Source of the DNA: Lactococcus petauri | GTDB lineage: Bacteria > Bacillota > Bacilli > Lactobacillales > Streptococcaceae | DNA: 64,000 nt | Assembly: GCF_002154895.1 (NCBI RefSeq) | Contig: NZ_MUIZ01000001.1 | Location: forward strand, 124,001-188,000 | Reading direction: 5' to 3' | Shown here: piece by piece, positions 1 to 8,819 of the stretch | How the letters are laid out: each line of letters starts with the position of its first letter | Position numbering within the stretch: position 1 is the first letter of the stretch | Position numbers and translations under genes: made by a program | Notes under the pieces: model-generated | Seen by the model: only the letters and a program-made list of their open reading frames with translations | What the model was told of the DNA's origin: nothing | Database searches by the model: none

Positions 1-833
1 ACAAAATCTCCATCAAAGAATTTTTCTGAAAGTTTTTTCAAGGTACCATCTTTTTCAAGCTCCGCAAGTACTTTGTTGACTTTAGTTTGAAGTTCTTTGC
101 CAGCATCATCTTTTGCAAAGAGGAAATACTCATAACCGTCATGTTCAGGATCACCTGTTGAAGTATCGATATCTTGAATTTTCAAGCTATCAAACCCTTG
201 ATCCTTAATACTTGATTGCAGAGAGATTTTATCATAAAGCATGAAATCAATCTTCCCAGATTCAATCTGGTTAAAGCGTGTATTGATAGATGTGCTATCT
301 GAAGAGTAGCTGATATTTATTTTCTTATCTGGGTGCGCATTGTTCCAATCATTGATAATCTTTGTATAGTTAGAAGCTGGATTACCGATTGTACTTTTAC
401 CTGCAAGATCTTCTAGGGTTTTATAATCACCATCTTTCGTTAATACTGCATTATTCGATTTAGAAATTGGTGATGAAAAATTATATTTTTCTGCACGTTC
501 TTTTGACCAACCAAAATCATTGGCTCCCATCTGATAACGTCCACTGTCCAAACCTGGAACAATCCCAGAAAAGTCAACCGCTTGATACGTTACTTTATAT
601 TCAGGTAACTTATCAAAGACAGCACGTGCAACCTCAATGTCATATCCTGTTAAATTTCCTTGATTATCAGAATAGGTAAAGGGTTTAGTTGCTCCATCTG
701 TAGCTACAACAATCTCCGTTTGCTTGGTTTTTGATTCTTCTTTACTTGATGAACCACCATTACTGCAAGCAGCTAAAGCTCCTGCGGCGATAAGCGAAAC
801 GAGCGCGAGTGAAAGCTTCAGTGACTTTTTCAT
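1..833 (-). CDS. Amino-acid ABC transporter substrate-binding lipoprotein (3' end beyond window)
   Basis: Reading from the ATG at 833, the frame stays open to the window edge (277 codons seen). The first 23 residues are a lipoprotein signal with lipobox LAAC (Cys23), followed by a Ser/Gly/Lys linker. The mature part has the family 3 solute-binding pattern (ATDGATKPFTY, then GYDIEVARAV, then VDFSGIVPGLDSGRYQMG). Such proteins deliver polar amino acids or cystine to an ABC importer at the outer membrane face; the substrate cannot be read from the sequence. AAGGAG lies just upstream of the ATG. The permease and ATPase genes would lie beyond the left edge. The C-terminus is missing only because of the window. 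Confidence 0.9.
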   Translation of the reverse strand, partial: MKKSLKLSLALVSLIAAGALAACSNGGSSSKEESKTKQTEIVVATDGATKPFTYSDNQGNLTGYDIEVARAVFDKLPEYKVTYQAVDFSGIVPGLDSGRYQMGANDFGWSKERAEKYNFSSPISKSNNAVLTKDGDYKTLEDLAGKSTIGNPASNYTKIINDWNNAHPDKKINISYSSDSTSINTRFNQIESGKIDFMLYDKISLQSSIKDQGFDSLKIQDIDTSTGDPEHDGYEYFLFAKDDAGKELQTKVNKVLAELEKDGTLKKLSEKFFDGDF

Positions 834-865
834 AGTAATGTTCTCCTTAATTTTTTGATATTTAA

Positions 866-895
866 AGTTTATCACGCTCCCTATTGGTTTGTCAT
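866..895 (-). promoter_or_regulatory. Promoter of the substrate-binding protein gene
   Basis: On the minus strand ATGACA (890-895) is followed after 18 bp by TAAACT (866-871), which is preceded by TGA as an extended -10. The start codon lies about 33 bp downstream with an AAGGAG ribosome site. Inferred from consensus only. Confidence 0.5.
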
Positions 896-968
896 ATTAT
901 TTGTTTATCGAGGGGTTAAGATTTTTTTATGCCGGCATTTTATTTATTTAATATCAGCAAACAAAAAA

Positions 969-990
969 GTTATCCGCAAAAAAGGATAAC
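969..990 (-). terminator. Terminator after the VOC gene
   Basis: Seven-bp inverted repeat GTTATCC/GGATAAC around an 8-nt loop, followed on the minus strand by a T tract (complement of 962-967). It starts 10 bp after the stop codon of the VOC gene. Confidence 0.8.
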
Positions 991-999
991 TATTTCTCT

Positions 1000-1410
1000 T
1001 TATTTCCAGACCGGTTGCCATGTAATGCCAAATTTGTCAGTGATCCAGGCACATTTACGAATATCTCCTACAGCTTCCGGCCCCATCATCACGCTTCCTT
1101 GGTCTGCTAAAGCTGCAAAGATTTCATCAAATTCAGCCTCGGTCGCACAGTCCAGAAGAAGGGAATTTGACCAATTTGGTGTTGGTGCTGCATATTCTTT
1201 TTGCATATCAAGAAAGAAAAGTTCTGTCCCTTTTATTTCCAAACTTCCATATAAAACAAGTTCTTCTTTCAGCTCAGAAAAAGCTGGGTTTTCATGATAA
1301 AACTCCATCCGTATAATCTTTGTGTCTGGCAAAACTTGAGCATAAAAAGTCATCGCTTCCTTGGCCTTACCATTTAATGTAATAAAAGGGGTGAGTTTTG
1401 CTTTTACCAT
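1000..1410 (-). CDS. VOC (glyoxalase/PhnB-like) family protein
   Basis: A 136-residue protein with the PhnB/VOC pattern: TPFITLNGKAKEAMTFYAQV at the N-terminus (a 'weighted' FYAQVLP segment), a central LFFLDM strand and a C-terminal FGITWQPVWK. VOC domains are beta-alpha-beta-beta-beta metal-binding modules used by isomerases, dioxygenases and resistance proteins; no substrate can be assigned. The ATG at 1410 is preceded by AAAGGAG at good spacing; the in-frame start 16 codons earlier lies inside fhs without a ribosome site and was not used. It follows fhs by 13 bp, so it is probably the last gene of that transcript. Confidence 0.8.
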   Translation of the reverse strand: MVKAKLTPFITLNGKAKEAMTFYAQVLPDTKIIRMEFYHENPAFSELKEELVLYGSLEIKGTELFFLDMQKEYAAPTPNWSNSLLLDCATEAEFDEIFAALADQGSVMMGPEAVGDIRKCAWITDKFGITWQPVWK

Positions 1411-1423
1411 CGTTCTCCTTTGC

Positions 1424-3094
1424 TTAAAACAAACCAGTAATTTTCCCGGTTTCGTCAATATCCATATTTAAAGCCGCTGGTTTTTTAGGTAAGCCAGGCA
1501 TAGTCATCACGTCACCTAACAAGGCCACGATGAATCCTGCTCCAATCTTTGGCACCAACTCACGCACGGTAACTTCAAAGCCTTCTGGTGCTGCCAGAAG
1601 TTTAGGATTATCAGAAAATGAATATTGTGTCTTCGCCATACAAACAGGCAACTTATCCCAACCATTCTCCTCAATTTCTGTTAATTGACGCGCTGCTTTT
1701 GCAGAAAAATTAACTTTCTTGCCACCATAAATTTGTGTCACAACTGTTGTAATCTTGCTCTCTACCGATGCTTCTAAATCATAAAGATAATGGAACTCTC
1801 TTGCTTCCTGCGTGAAAATACTTGTTAGTTTTTCGGCTAAATCAATTCCACCTGCGCCGCCCTTTTCAAAGACTTGTGTCAAACTCACAGCAACACCTTC
1901 TGCTTCAACAAGTCGTGTTAACTCAGCTATTTCCGCCTCAGTATCGCTGGCAAATTGATTAATGGCTACAACGATTGGCGCACCATAGCTCGCCATATTT
2001 TTAATATGGCGTTTCAGATTTGCAAAGCCTTGGGTAACGGCTGCAACATTTTCGCCAGTTAGTTCCGTTTTAGCTACACCACCATGCATTTTCAATGCAC
2101 GAAGAGTAGCAACAATTACAATAGCATCAGGGGTTTTTCCCAGTTGACGTGTTTTGATATCAAGGAATTTTTCGCCACCTAAATCTGCTCCAAATCCAGC
2201 CTCTGTAATAGTTACATCTGCTAATTTTAAGGCTGTTTTTGTGGCTAAAACAGAGTTACAGCCGTGAGCAATATTGGCAAAAGGACCGCCATGTACTAAT
2301 ACGGGTGTCCCTTCAATAGTTTGGGCCAGATTTGGCTTAAGTGCATCTTTCAATAGGACTGTAATTGCACCTTCAATCTCTAAATCACCCACAGTGACCG
2401 GCTGACGATCATAAGTATAAGCCACAACAATACGTGAAAGACGTTCTTTCAAATCTGTCAATGAGGTAGCCAAACATAAAACAGCCATAATCTCACTGGC
2501 TACCGTGATATCAAAACCGTCCTCACGGGGCACACCATTAACTACACTGCCTAAGCCAGCAACAATATGACGAAGCTCGCGGTCATTCATATCTAAGACA
2601 CGTTTCCAAACAACACGACGACTATCGATGTTTAGAGCATTTCCTTGGAAGATATGATTATCTAAAAGTGCTGCAATAGCATTATTCGCTGTTGTCATGG
2701 CATGAATATCGCCTGTGAAATGCAAGTTAATATCTTCCATCGGAAGAACCTGAGCATATCCTCCACCTGTTGCACCACCTTTTATCCCCATCACAGGGCC
2801 CAATGAAGGTTCACGTAGCGCCACCATTACCTTTTGGTTCAAGCGTGCAAAGGCATCTGCTAGTCCAACTGTCACCGTTGATTTTCCTTCACCAGCAGGA
2901 GTTGGGTTAATGGATGTAACCAAGACAAGTTTTCCCTCAGCATTATCCTCAAACTTTTTAAGGCTTTCGAGTGGTATTTTTGCTTTATATTTTCCGTAAA
3001 GTTCGATATCTTCAAAACTTAAACCAATTTTTTCAGCGACGTCTGTGATAGCTTCCATCTTGCATTCTTGTGCAATTTCGATATCTGTTTTCAT
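1424..3094 (-). CDS. fhs: Formate--tetrahydrofolate ligase
   Basis: 556 residues, the usual length for this enzyme, which makes 10-formyltetrahydrofolate from formate, THF and ATP in the cytosol and supplies C1 units for purines and fMet-tRNA. The ATP-binding P-loop TPAGEGKST is at 65-73, and the conserved [20 protein letters not shown] block and the [10 protein letters not shown] region are present. The start at 3094 has GGGAG about 11 bp upstream. A PurBox and an extended -10 promoter lie upstream (described separately), which fits control by PurR as known for purine/C1 genes in lactococci. The VOC gene follows in the same direction. Confidence 0.97.
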   Translation of the reverse strand: MKTDIEIAQECKMEAITDVAEKIGLSFEDIELYGKYKAKIPLESLKKFEDNAEGKLVLVTSINPTPAGEGKSTVTVGLADAFARLNQKVMVALREPSLGPVMGIKGGATGGGYAQVLPMEDINLHFTGDIHAMTTANNAIAALLDNHIFQGNALNIDSRRVVWKRVLDMNDRELRHIVAGLGSVVNGVPREDGFDITVASEIMAVLCLATSLTDLKERLSRIVVAYTYDRQPVTVGDLEIEGAITVLLKDALKPNLAQTIEGTPVLVHGGPFANIAHGCNSVLATKTALKLADVTITEAGFGADLGGEKFLDIKTRQLGKTPDAIVIVATLRALKMHGGVAKTELTGENVAAVTQGFANLKRHIKNMASYGAPIVVAINQFASDTEAEIAELTRLVEAEGVAVSLTQVFEKGGAGGIDLAEKLTSIFTQEAREFHYLYDLEASVESKITTVVTQIYGGKKVNFSAKAARQLTEIEENGWDKLPVCMAKTQYSFSDNPKLLAAPEGFEVTVRELVPKIGAGFIVALLGDVMTMPGLPKKPAALNMDIDETGKITGLF

Positions 3095-3132
3095 CTTTTA
3101 AATAACTCCCTAATCTCCATAACTTTCTTATC

Positions 3133-3138
3133 ATTTTA
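3133..3138 (-). promoter_or_regulatory. Extended -10 of fhs promoter
   Basis: TAAAAT on the minus strand preceded by TGT (TGn extended -10). No good -35 is visible, as expected of an activator-dependent promoter. Predicted start point near 3126. Confidence 0.6.
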
Positions 3139-3195
3139 ACAGAAACATTTGGAAATTTCCTTTGCAAATGCTAAATTTAATAATTTTACCCTTTG

Positions 3196-3208
3196 AATGT
3201 TCGGCTTT
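3196..3208 (-). promoter_or_regulatory. PurBox (PurR activation site) upstream of fhs
   Basis: The minus strand reads AAAGCCGAACATT, matching the lactococcal PurBox AWWWCCGAACWWT at 12 of 13 positions, including the CCGAAC core. Its centre (3202) is 76 bp from the predicted start point at 3126, the distance described for PurR-activated genes in L. lactis. Confidence 0.75.
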
Positions 3209-3223
3209 AACTTTTACTTTTTC

Positions 3224-3922
3224 CTAAACAATAAGTGTTTCAAGCCCTACACGCATCATATCAGTAAAGGTAGTTTGACGTTCTTCTGAACTTGTTGACT
3301 CTCCCGTCACTAGACTATCAGAGATGGTCATGATTCCTAATGTTTGGACATTATGCTTTGCACCCAAGTAATAAAGAGCTGCTGCTTCCATCTCTACTGC
3401 TTTTACGCCCAATTTACCTATAGCCAGCGTATCAATATCACTGTAGAATAAATCAGCCGAAAGAACATTTCCTACATGGGTTGGAATATTTAAGTTTTTC
3501 GCAATGTGATAGGCCTTATCTAACAAATCAAAATCAGCAATTTGCGGCAAATCAAACTGTGGCCAGTCATTTTTAATAATGCGTGAAGTTGTGGCAGCGC
3601 CTTGTGCCAAGACTAAATCTCGTACATGCACATCTTCATTTAGCGCACCTGCTGTGCCTACTCGGATTAATTTTTGCACGCCGTATTCGGTGATTAATTC
3701 ATGTGCATAGATGGAGATTGATGGCATTCCCATGCCTGTTCCCATAACTGAGATACGGTGTCCTTTATAAGTCCCTGTATAGCCCAACATGCCTCGCACA
3801 TTATTAAATTGTTGAGCATCCTCGAGAAAATTCTCAGCAATAAACTTGGCACGCAATGGATCGCCTGGCAAGAGGATTTTATCTGCAATTTGACCTTTTT
3901 TAGCTTCGATATGAACTGACAT
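3224..3922 (-). CDS. deoD: Purine-nucleoside phosphorylase, DeoD type (hexameric)
   Basis: 232 residues of the NP-II/hexameric class, which splits purine (deoxy)nucleosides with phosphate into base and (deoxy)ribose-1-phosphate. The phosphate-binding start ([17 protein letters not shown]) and the C-terminal ISDS motif with the catalytic Asp at about 202 are present, as is VEMEAAALY for ribose binding. An AAGGAG ribosome site precedes the ATG. It is the last gene of the deoB-zinc ribbon-pnp-deoD set, separated from pnp by a hairpin. The coexistence of both PNP classes is normal in lactococci. Confidence 0.95.
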   Translation of the reverse strand: MSVHIEAKKGQIADKILLPGDPLRAKFIAENFLEDAQQFNNVRGMLGYTGTYKGHRISVMGTGMGMPSISIYAHELITEYGVQKLIRVGTAGALNEDVHVRDLVLAQGAATTSRIIKNDWPQFDLPQIADFDLLDKAYHIAKNLNIPTHVGNVLSADLFYSDIDTLAIGKLGVKAVEMEAAALYYLGAKHNVQTLGIMTISDSLVTGESTSSEERQTTFTDMMRVGLETLIV

Positions 3923-3974
3923 AGTTACTCCTTATGTTTAGGTTATTTTGGTGCCAGCTTTCTTCACTAAAAAA

Positions 3975-3996
3975 AGAAAACGCTAACACGTTTTCT
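3975..3996 (-). terminator. Hairpin between pnp and deoD, overlapping a cre-like sequence
   Basis: Eight-bp stem AGAAAACG/CGTTTTCT around a 6-nt loop, followed on the minus strand by six or more T. It looks like an intrinsic terminator behind pnp that would lower readthrough into deoD. Its loop and right arm also read TGTTAGCGTTTTCT, one mismatch from the CcpA cre consensus TGWAARCGYTWNCW. Confidence 0.7.
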
Positions 3997-4005
3997 CTTA
4001 TTTTA

Positions 4006-4821
4006 TCACATTTTCACTAAAACATTCTTAACAAGTGTTTTAAATGTTTCTTTCACACGTTCTGTTGTCTCAACAACTTCAGCGTGATTAAGTTCACTTT
4101 GCATTCCTGCAGCTAAGTTAGTAATGCATGAAATCCCTAGAACACGCATTCCTGAATGAACAGCCACAATAACTTCAGGAACAGTTGACATACCTACGGC
4201 TGAAGCTCCCATCGTGCGAGCCATATGAATTTCTGCTGGTGTTTCGTAAGTAGGTCCGGTGAAGCCCATGTAGACCCCTTCTTGAACTTTAGCTGACATT
4301 TCTGCTGCTGTTTCCTTAGCAAGCTCTTGATAGGCTTTGTCGTAGGCTTGTGACATATCTGGGAAACGTGGTCCGATTTCATCATCATTAGGGCCAATCA
4401 ATGGGTTTGTTCCCATGAAGTTGATATGATCGTTGATGATCATCAAGTCGCCAGGTGCGAAGTCTTTATTTACTCCACCTGCAGCATTGGTAACAATAAT
4501 TGATGGTGTACCAAGAGCTGAGAACACACGTACAGGATAAGTCACAACTTCCATTGTATTTCCTTCATAGAAGTGGAAACGCCCTTGCATAGCAATAACT
4601 TTCTTACCAGATAAATCACCATAAACGAGTTGTCCAGCATGACCAACAACTGTTGAAATAGGGAAGTGAGGGATTGTTTCATATTTGATAATAACAGGAT
4701 TTTCAATTTCTCCTGCTAATTCTCCCAAACCTGATCCCAAGATAAGAGCGACATCAATAGCGCCAACACCTTGATCTTTGAGGTATTTTGTCGTTTCAGC
4801 TAACTTCATTTTCAATTCCAT
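4006..4821 (-). CDS. punA: Purine-nucleoside phosphorylase I (trimeric, inosine/guanosine type)
   Basis: 271 residues of the trimeric PNP class. Visible landmarks are LILGSGLGELAGEIE (phosphate loop) near 26-40, VVGHAGQLVYG, MQGRFHFYEG and VTNAAGGVNKDFAPGDLM, all in family order. It phosphorolyses guanosine/inosine-type nucleosides. The start at 4821 was kept because AAAGGA lies at proper spacing; a second Met four codons later lacks one. It sits 19 bp after the zinc-ribbon gene in the deo operon and is followed by a hairpin. Symbols vary (pnp, punA, deoD-like). Confidence 0.93.
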   Translation of the reverse strand: MELKMKLAETTKYLKDQGVGAIDVALILGSGLGELAGEIENPVIIKYETIPHFPISTVVGHAGQLVYGDLSGKKVIAMQGRFHFYEGNTMEVVTYPVRVFSALGTPSIIVTNAAGGVNKDFAPGDLMIINDHINFMGTNPLIGPNDDEIGPRFPDMSQAYDKAYQELAKETAAEMSAKVQEGVYMGFTGPTYETPAEIHMARTMGASAVGMSTVPEVIVAVHSGMRVLGISCITNLAAGMQSELNHAEVVETTERVKETFKTLVKNVLVKM

Positions 4822-4840
4822 TTTTGTGTTCCTTTAATTT

Positions 4841-5110
4841 TTATTTTTTCCAGCGCTTCAAGCCCTTTATTTGCATCGGGTAAAGTGTCTTGAGGAGCCA
4901 TTTTTTAATTCCTGATATTTCCAGTTGTTCCAAGGCTTTACTTCCTAAAGCAATTGTTTCTTCCAAAGTAATATTGGGTTGTGTCCAAGAGCCATTCTGG
5001 TAGCAATATCTACAATATTCGGTAGCTGCTTGGCCGTTTCTTTCCGTTCCAAAATCGACCGCTTGTGCTAAAGGCATACCGCAAGATTGACAAAAAACTT
5101 TTTTAGTCAT
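4841..5110 (-). CDS. Small zinc-ribbon protein
   Basis: 89 residues. The N-terminal half has CQSCGMP and CRYCYQ about 25 residues apart, a four-cysteine zinc ribbon of the kind annotated as 'putative zinc ribbon domain'. The C-terminal half is basic and helical (KKWLLKTLYPMQIKGLKRW). Function unknown. It begins only 3 bp after the deoB stop codon and precedes the pnp start by 19 bp, so it is co-transcribed with nucleoside catabolism genes, but that does not prove a shared role. Confidence 0.85.
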   Translation of the reverse strand: MTKKVFCQSCGMPLAQAVDFGTERNGQAATEYCRYCYQNGSWTQPNITLEETIALGSKALEQLEISGIKKWLLKTLYPMQIKGLKRWKK

Positions 5111-5113
5111 GAA

Positions 5114-6349
5114 TTAGACCAAGCTTCCAAGGAAGGACTCCCCGATTTCAGCCTTGTCAATATTAAAATTATCTGCAATAGTAGCAGAGATATCCGCGAA
5201 GTGGCCCAAAGGTAGAACTTTTGGTTCTTTCAATGAAGGTGAGAAGATAACAAGTGGAATATATTCCCGTGTATGGTCTGTACCTACATAGCTTGGATCA
5301 TTCCCGTGATCAGCTGTAATCATTAACAAGTCATCTTCATGCATGGCTTCAAGAATTTCAGGCAAACGTCCGTCAAAGTCTTCGATCGCTTGTCCATAAC
5401 CTTCTACATCACGACGGTGACCATATTTCGCATCAAAATCAACCAAGTTCGTAAAGCTAAAGCCTTCAACGAATTCTTCTTTACGCATTGCTTTGAGAAG
5501 ACGATCGACACCATCCATATCGTTTTTATTATGTCCCATATCATATTTCACACCAACTGTGTTGAAAATATCAGAGATTTTACCTACTGAGTATGTATCT
5601 ACGCCAGCATTATAAAGTTTTTCTAACACTGTTTCGTCAAATGGGCTCAAGGCATAATCACGACGGCCATCAGTACGTGTAAAGTTCCCTGGTGTACCCA
5701 CATAAGGACGAGCAATTATACGACCAATCATAATACCAGAACCTTCCAGTGTGATTGAACGCACGTATTCGCAAATTTTGTACAATTCTTCACGAGAAAT
5801 AATATCTTCGTGTGCCGCAATTTGTAACACAGGATCAGCTGAAGTATAAATAATCAACTCGCCTGTTTCCATTTGACGTGGTCCAAAATCATCGATAACA
5901 GCTGTTCCAGAATAAGGTTTGTTGGCTTCACGAATGACTTTACGGCCTGAAAACTCTTCAATTTTTTGAAGGAGATCTTCAGGATATCCTTCCGGATATG
6001 TTGGGAAAGGAGTTTGAATATTCAAGCCCATGATTTCCCAGTGCCCTGTCATTGTGTCTTTACCTTTAGAAACTTCTTGTAACTTGGTCACATAAGCTTT
6101 AGGCTGATCAGCAGCTGGAATAGTTTTTAGGGCTGTATCGCGTGGGATATTGCCCCAGCCCATTTCTTGAAGATGAGGAACATTTAGACCACGGATTTCT
6201 GAGATGTGACCAATTGTATCCGAATTCACATCATTTACTGCTTCGTGTGTTTCTACATCGTGGTTGAAAAACTTATCTGCATCTGGTGCAGCACCGATTC
6301 CAACGGAATCCATAACTACGAGGTGAACACGATTAAATTTCTTAGGCAT
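5114..6349 (-). CDS. deoB: Phosphopentomutase
   Basis: 411 residues, typical length. DeoB interconverts (deoxy)ribose-1-phosphate and -5-phosphate, linking nucleoside phosphorolysis to the pentose phosphate pool. Alkaline-phosphatase-superfamily metal motifs are visible: [13 protein letters not shown] (Asp14), [10 protein letters not shown], and ADHGNDPS (about 346-353) followed by [11 protein letters not shown]. It leads the deo/pnp operon; AAGGAG lies before the ATG and a TATAAT box about 40 bp upstream. Confidence 0.96.
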   Translation of the reverse strand: MPKKFNRVHLVVMDSVGIGAAPDADKFFNHDVETHEAVNDVNSDTIGHISEIRGLNVPHLQEMGWGNIPRDTALKTIPAADQPKAYVTKLQEVSKGKDTMTGHWEIMGLNIQTPFPTYPEGYPEDLLQKIEEFSGRKVIREANKPYSGTAVIDDFGPRQMETGELIIYTSADPVLQIAAHEDIISREELYKICEYVRSITLEGSGIMIGRIIARPYVGTPGNFTRTDGRRDYALSPFDETVLEKLYNAGVDTYSVGKISDIFNTVGVKYDMGHNKNDMDGVDRLLKAMRKEEFVEGFSFTNLVDFDAKYGHRRDVEGYGQAIEDFDGRLPEILEAMHEDDLLMITADHGNDPSYVGTDHTREYIPLVIFSPSLKEPKVLPLGHFADISATIADNFNIDKAEIGESFLGSLV

Positions 6350-6386
6350 ATTATTTTCTCCTTACTTAGTGAACTTCTATATTATC

Positions 6387-6392
6387 ATTATA
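6387..6392 (-). promoter_or_regulatory. Putative -10 of the deoB operon
   Basis: TATAAT on the minus strand about 38 bp before the deoB start. I see no convincing -35 and no clear operator. Confidence 0.4.
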
Positions 6393-6430
6393 AACTATTT
6401 AGTGATGAATAGGTTTCCAGAGCTAAACCT

Positions 6431-7825
6431 TCATGCAGAAAAACTTTTCTCGTTCGGAAGTTGCCCTTTGATGAGAAAAACGAAAACTGCTAAAGCCGCA
6501 ATGGCTACACATGCAATCATGAGAAGAACTTCACTATAATGTCCTTTGACGGTTGCCGCAAAAACATGAAGATTTACACCATCAATAAAACGTGAAGAAT
6601 AAGTAAACCCGATTGACATTGCAATATTGATGCAAAGATTGTAGAAACCAATTGCTGTTCCTTTATTTTCTTCTGGCATTTTTTCCAAACTTGTGTGCAT
6701 AAGTGGTGCATACATCATGGCAAAAGCACATGAACTTAAAATAAGTAAGCCTGTGAAAAGGAAAACTGAGGCTCCCATGAACAATGCAGCAAGCACAATT
6801 GTCACCACAATAGTCACCATTGAAACAATAACGGCTTTAAATGAATTAAGTTTGGAAGCAATTGCTCCTGAAAGACTACCTACAATCGCAGCTGCTAAAC
6901 ATGCAGGAATAAACATCAAAGATACACTATCTAATTGCATTTGATACACATTTGTAAGCAAAAATGAAAATGTATTCAAGGTAAAGGCAGCTTGTGTCGA
7001 GTAGATCAAAAGTGCAGCAATCAAAGTAAAGACAAACAATTTGTTTTTGAAGAAGTCAATCGTAATAAAAGCATTTTTCTTTTTCGAAATATAAAGTAAG
7101 AAAACAATTGTTGCCAAAATAAAACCAATCAGAACAAGCCACGAGAAGTTGGTCAGGTAAACCATTGCAGTAACAGCAACAGCTGCAACAAGCATAATTC
7201 CCATCACATCAATATATTTTTTCTCACCAGATTCTTTGGGAAGATATTTTAAAAGGAAGGGGATAACCAATAAAGAAAGTAACGGCACAAGGAAAAGTGT
7301 TTGCCAAGCCAAATGCGTAGTGATAAATCCTCCAGTCAAAGTGCCAATAACTGTCGCAATTTGAAAACTAGACGTTGAAAAGCCATAATATTTTTTTTGC
7401 TTATCTGGTGCAACATAGCGGGCTACAAAAATAAGATAGAGGGTTTCAGTAGCACCCAATCCAGCTGCCTGAATGACACGCGCAAAAACAACCAACCAGT
7501 AATTATCATGAACCAGGTAACCCATAAAGGAACCTGCAGAAATCAAAAGAATACCAAAAATAAGTAATGAACGAATACTAATACTGTCAGAAAGGGATGC
7601 ATAGACGACTGCTCCCATCCCTATAACTAATCCGGCCAAGGTCACTTGCCAAGCTACTGTACTCGCAGAAACATGGAAATATTCAACCAGTTTAGGGGAA
7701 ATTATTTTAAAAGAATTATCAATGACCAAAGAAAAAATCATCAATAAAAGGATGACAGGAACAGCTTTGCCCACCTGTACTTCTTGTGTTGTATTTTGCT
7801 GACTTGTAGAGAGTTGTGCTTCCAC
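6431..7825 (-). CDS. MFS exporter, 14-TM Tet(L)/Tet(38)-like
   Basis: 464 residues, almost wholly hydrophobic, with about 14 predicted membrane spans. Loop 2-3 carries SLSDSISIRSLLIFG and helix 4-5 FARVIQAAGLGATETL, resembling the DHA2/Tet(L) drug:proton antiporter group; substrate unknown. The start is GTG at 7825 with GGAGGA 7 bp upstream. A perfect cre site lies in its leader, so expression is probably CcpA-repressed, which is unusual for a drug pump and may point to a metabolite as substrate. The RpiR-type regulator upstream is separated by a terminator. Confidence 0.85.
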   Translation of the reverse strand: MEAQLSTSQQNTTQEVQVGKAVPVILLLMIFSLVIDNSFKIISPKLVEYFHVSASTVAWQVTLAGLVIGMGAVVYASLSDSISIRSLLIFGILLISAGSFMGYLVHDNYWLVVFARVIQAAGLGATETLYLIFVARYVAPDKQKKYYGFSTSSFQIATVIGTLTGGFITTHLAWQTLFLVPLLSLLVIPFLLKYLPKESGEKKYIDVMGIMLVAAVAVTAMVYLTNFSWLVLIGFILATIVFLLYISKKKNAFITIDFFKNKLFVFTLIAALLIYSTQAAFTLNTFSFLLTNVYQMQLDSVSLMFIPACLAAAIVGSLSGAIASKLNSFKAVIVSMVTIVVTIVLAALFMGASVFLFTGLLILSSCAFAMMYAPLMHTSLEKMPEENKGTAIGFYNLCINIAMSIGFTYSSRFIDGVNLHVFAATVKGHYSEVLLMIACVAIAALAVFVFLIKGQLPNEKSFSA

Positions 7826-7861
7826 AGTTAGTCCTCCGATATGATATATTTAAGCGCTTCA

Positions 7862-7875
7862 TGAAAACGCTATCT
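7862..7875. promoter_or_regulatory. cre site (CcpA) in the leader of the MFS gene
   Basis: TGAAAACGCTATCT on the plus strand fits TGWAARCGYTWNCW at every position. It lies between the predicted start point (about 7884) and the GTG, a position expected to give repression by roadblock. Confidence 0.75.
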
Positions 7876-7890
7876 TTAAAGAATATAATT

Positions 7891-7896
7891 ATTATA
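7891..7896 (-). promoter_or_regulatory. Putative -10 of the MFS gene
   Basis: TATAAT on the minus strand in an AT-rich palindrome, 15 bp upstream of the cre site. -35 unclear. Confidence 0.5.
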
Positions 7897-7959
7897 TCTT
7901 AAACATTTCTGAAAATGTATTCGCTTTCTCATGAAATATCTTGAAAAACTTTACAAAAA

Positions 7960-7982
7960 AAGACAAGTTACTAACTTGTCTT
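7960..7982 (-). terminator. Terminator after the RpiR-type regulator
   Basis: Ten-bp perfect stem AAGACAAGTT/AACTTGTCTT with a 3-nt loop, followed on the minus strand by T7. It starts immediately behind the regulator's stop codon. Confidence 0.85.
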
Positions 7983-7985
7983 CTT

Positions 7986-8744
7986 TTATCTGATTGTACC
8001 TTTTGCGCGATAGATAGTAAACATATCCACCATAATACGACAAATGACTTCTAAAGGTAAAATACTTCCAGCATCTCCATAGAGTTCTTCTTTCTCTAAT
8101 TTACTTTGATAAGCAAGTAGATAGTAGTCACTCATTTGGGCCAATTGGCTTCGGTAGTTACTTGTCAGAACTATTACTTTTGCACCCTTCTTCTTTGCTT
8201 TTTTAGCTGCAGAAACAATGATTTTCTCCTCACCTGTTGAAGAAACGATAAGCATCATATCTTCTGAAGTCAGTTTTTCAGCATACATTTCCATATCATC
8301 ATAGTAACGACTGATTGCATTTTTCCCTAGCGTTTGAAACCGATGAATCATATCATCCGCTACAGCTTCACTTGCGCCACGCGCTACTGTCATGATCATC
8401 TTCGTTTCCACTAAAGCTTTCGAAATAGCTTCCAAGTCGGCAGGGTTAAGTAAACCAATCGTCCGTGAAACTTCAATCAAGTTCTTAAAAACATATTGAT
8501 TAGCCTCATCAGACAAACCAACTATCTTATTTTCTTCCGCATTAGCTCCATTTTTATTTCTTTTGAGAGAATTTTTGAAATCGGCAAAGCCATCAAATCC
8601 TCTTTTTTTGAGAGTTCGCACAATTGTGGCTGTACTCACATGTGCTTCTTCAGCAATTTGAGTAATTGACATCAATTGAACTTTTGACTTGTTTTCTTCC
8701 AAAAATTCCCAAGTATACATTTCCGCATCTGATAATTTTTCCAT
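7986..8744 (-). CDS. MurR/RpiR-family transcriptional regulator
   Basis: 252 residues. The N-terminal 75 form an RpiR-type helix-turn-helix (TQIAEEAHVSTATIVRTLKK); residues about 105-235 are a SIS sugar-phosphate-binding domain (ARGASEAVADDMIHRF and IVSSTGEEKIIVSAAKKAKK). Such proteins sense phosphosugars. Neighbours are an MFS exporter downstream and an ECF component upstream, neither giving a clear sugar. The -10 box lies only 9 bp before the ATG and no Shine-Dalgarno is visible, so the mRNA is probably nearly leaderless. Confidence 0.9.
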   Translation of the reverse strand: MEKLSDAEMYTWEFLEENKSKVQLMSITQIAEEAHVSTATIVRTLKKRGFDGFADFKNSLKRNKNGANAEENKIVGLSDEANQYVFKNLIEVSRTIGLLNPADLEAISKALVETKMIMTVARGASEAVADDMIHRFQTLGKNAISRYYDDMEMYAEKLTSEDMMLIVSSTGEEKIIVSAAKKAKKKGAKVIVLTSNYRSQLAQMSDYYLLAYQSKLEKEELYGDAGSILPLEVICRIMVDMFTIYRAKGTIR

Positions 8745-8753
8745 AGTTACTCA

Positions 8754-8759
8754 ATTATA
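8754..8759 (-). promoter_or_regulatory. Extended -10 directly before the RpiR-type gene
   Basis: TGA-TATAAT on the minus strand, 9 bp from the ATG. The predicted start point (about 8747) leaves a leader of about 3 nt. Confidence 0.6.
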
Positions 8760-8790
8760 TCATATCCAAGAAGGAAGAAGATACAAAAAA

Positions 8791-8807
8791 GCGCTCTTCA
8801 TGAGCGC
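8791..8807 (-). terminator. Terminator after the ECF S-component gene
   Basis: Six-bp GC-rich stem GCGCTC/GAGCGC with a 5-nt loop, followed on the minus strand by T6; 13 bp after the stop codon at 8820. Confidence 0.85.
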
Positions 8808-8819
8808 AATTGTCTGGTG

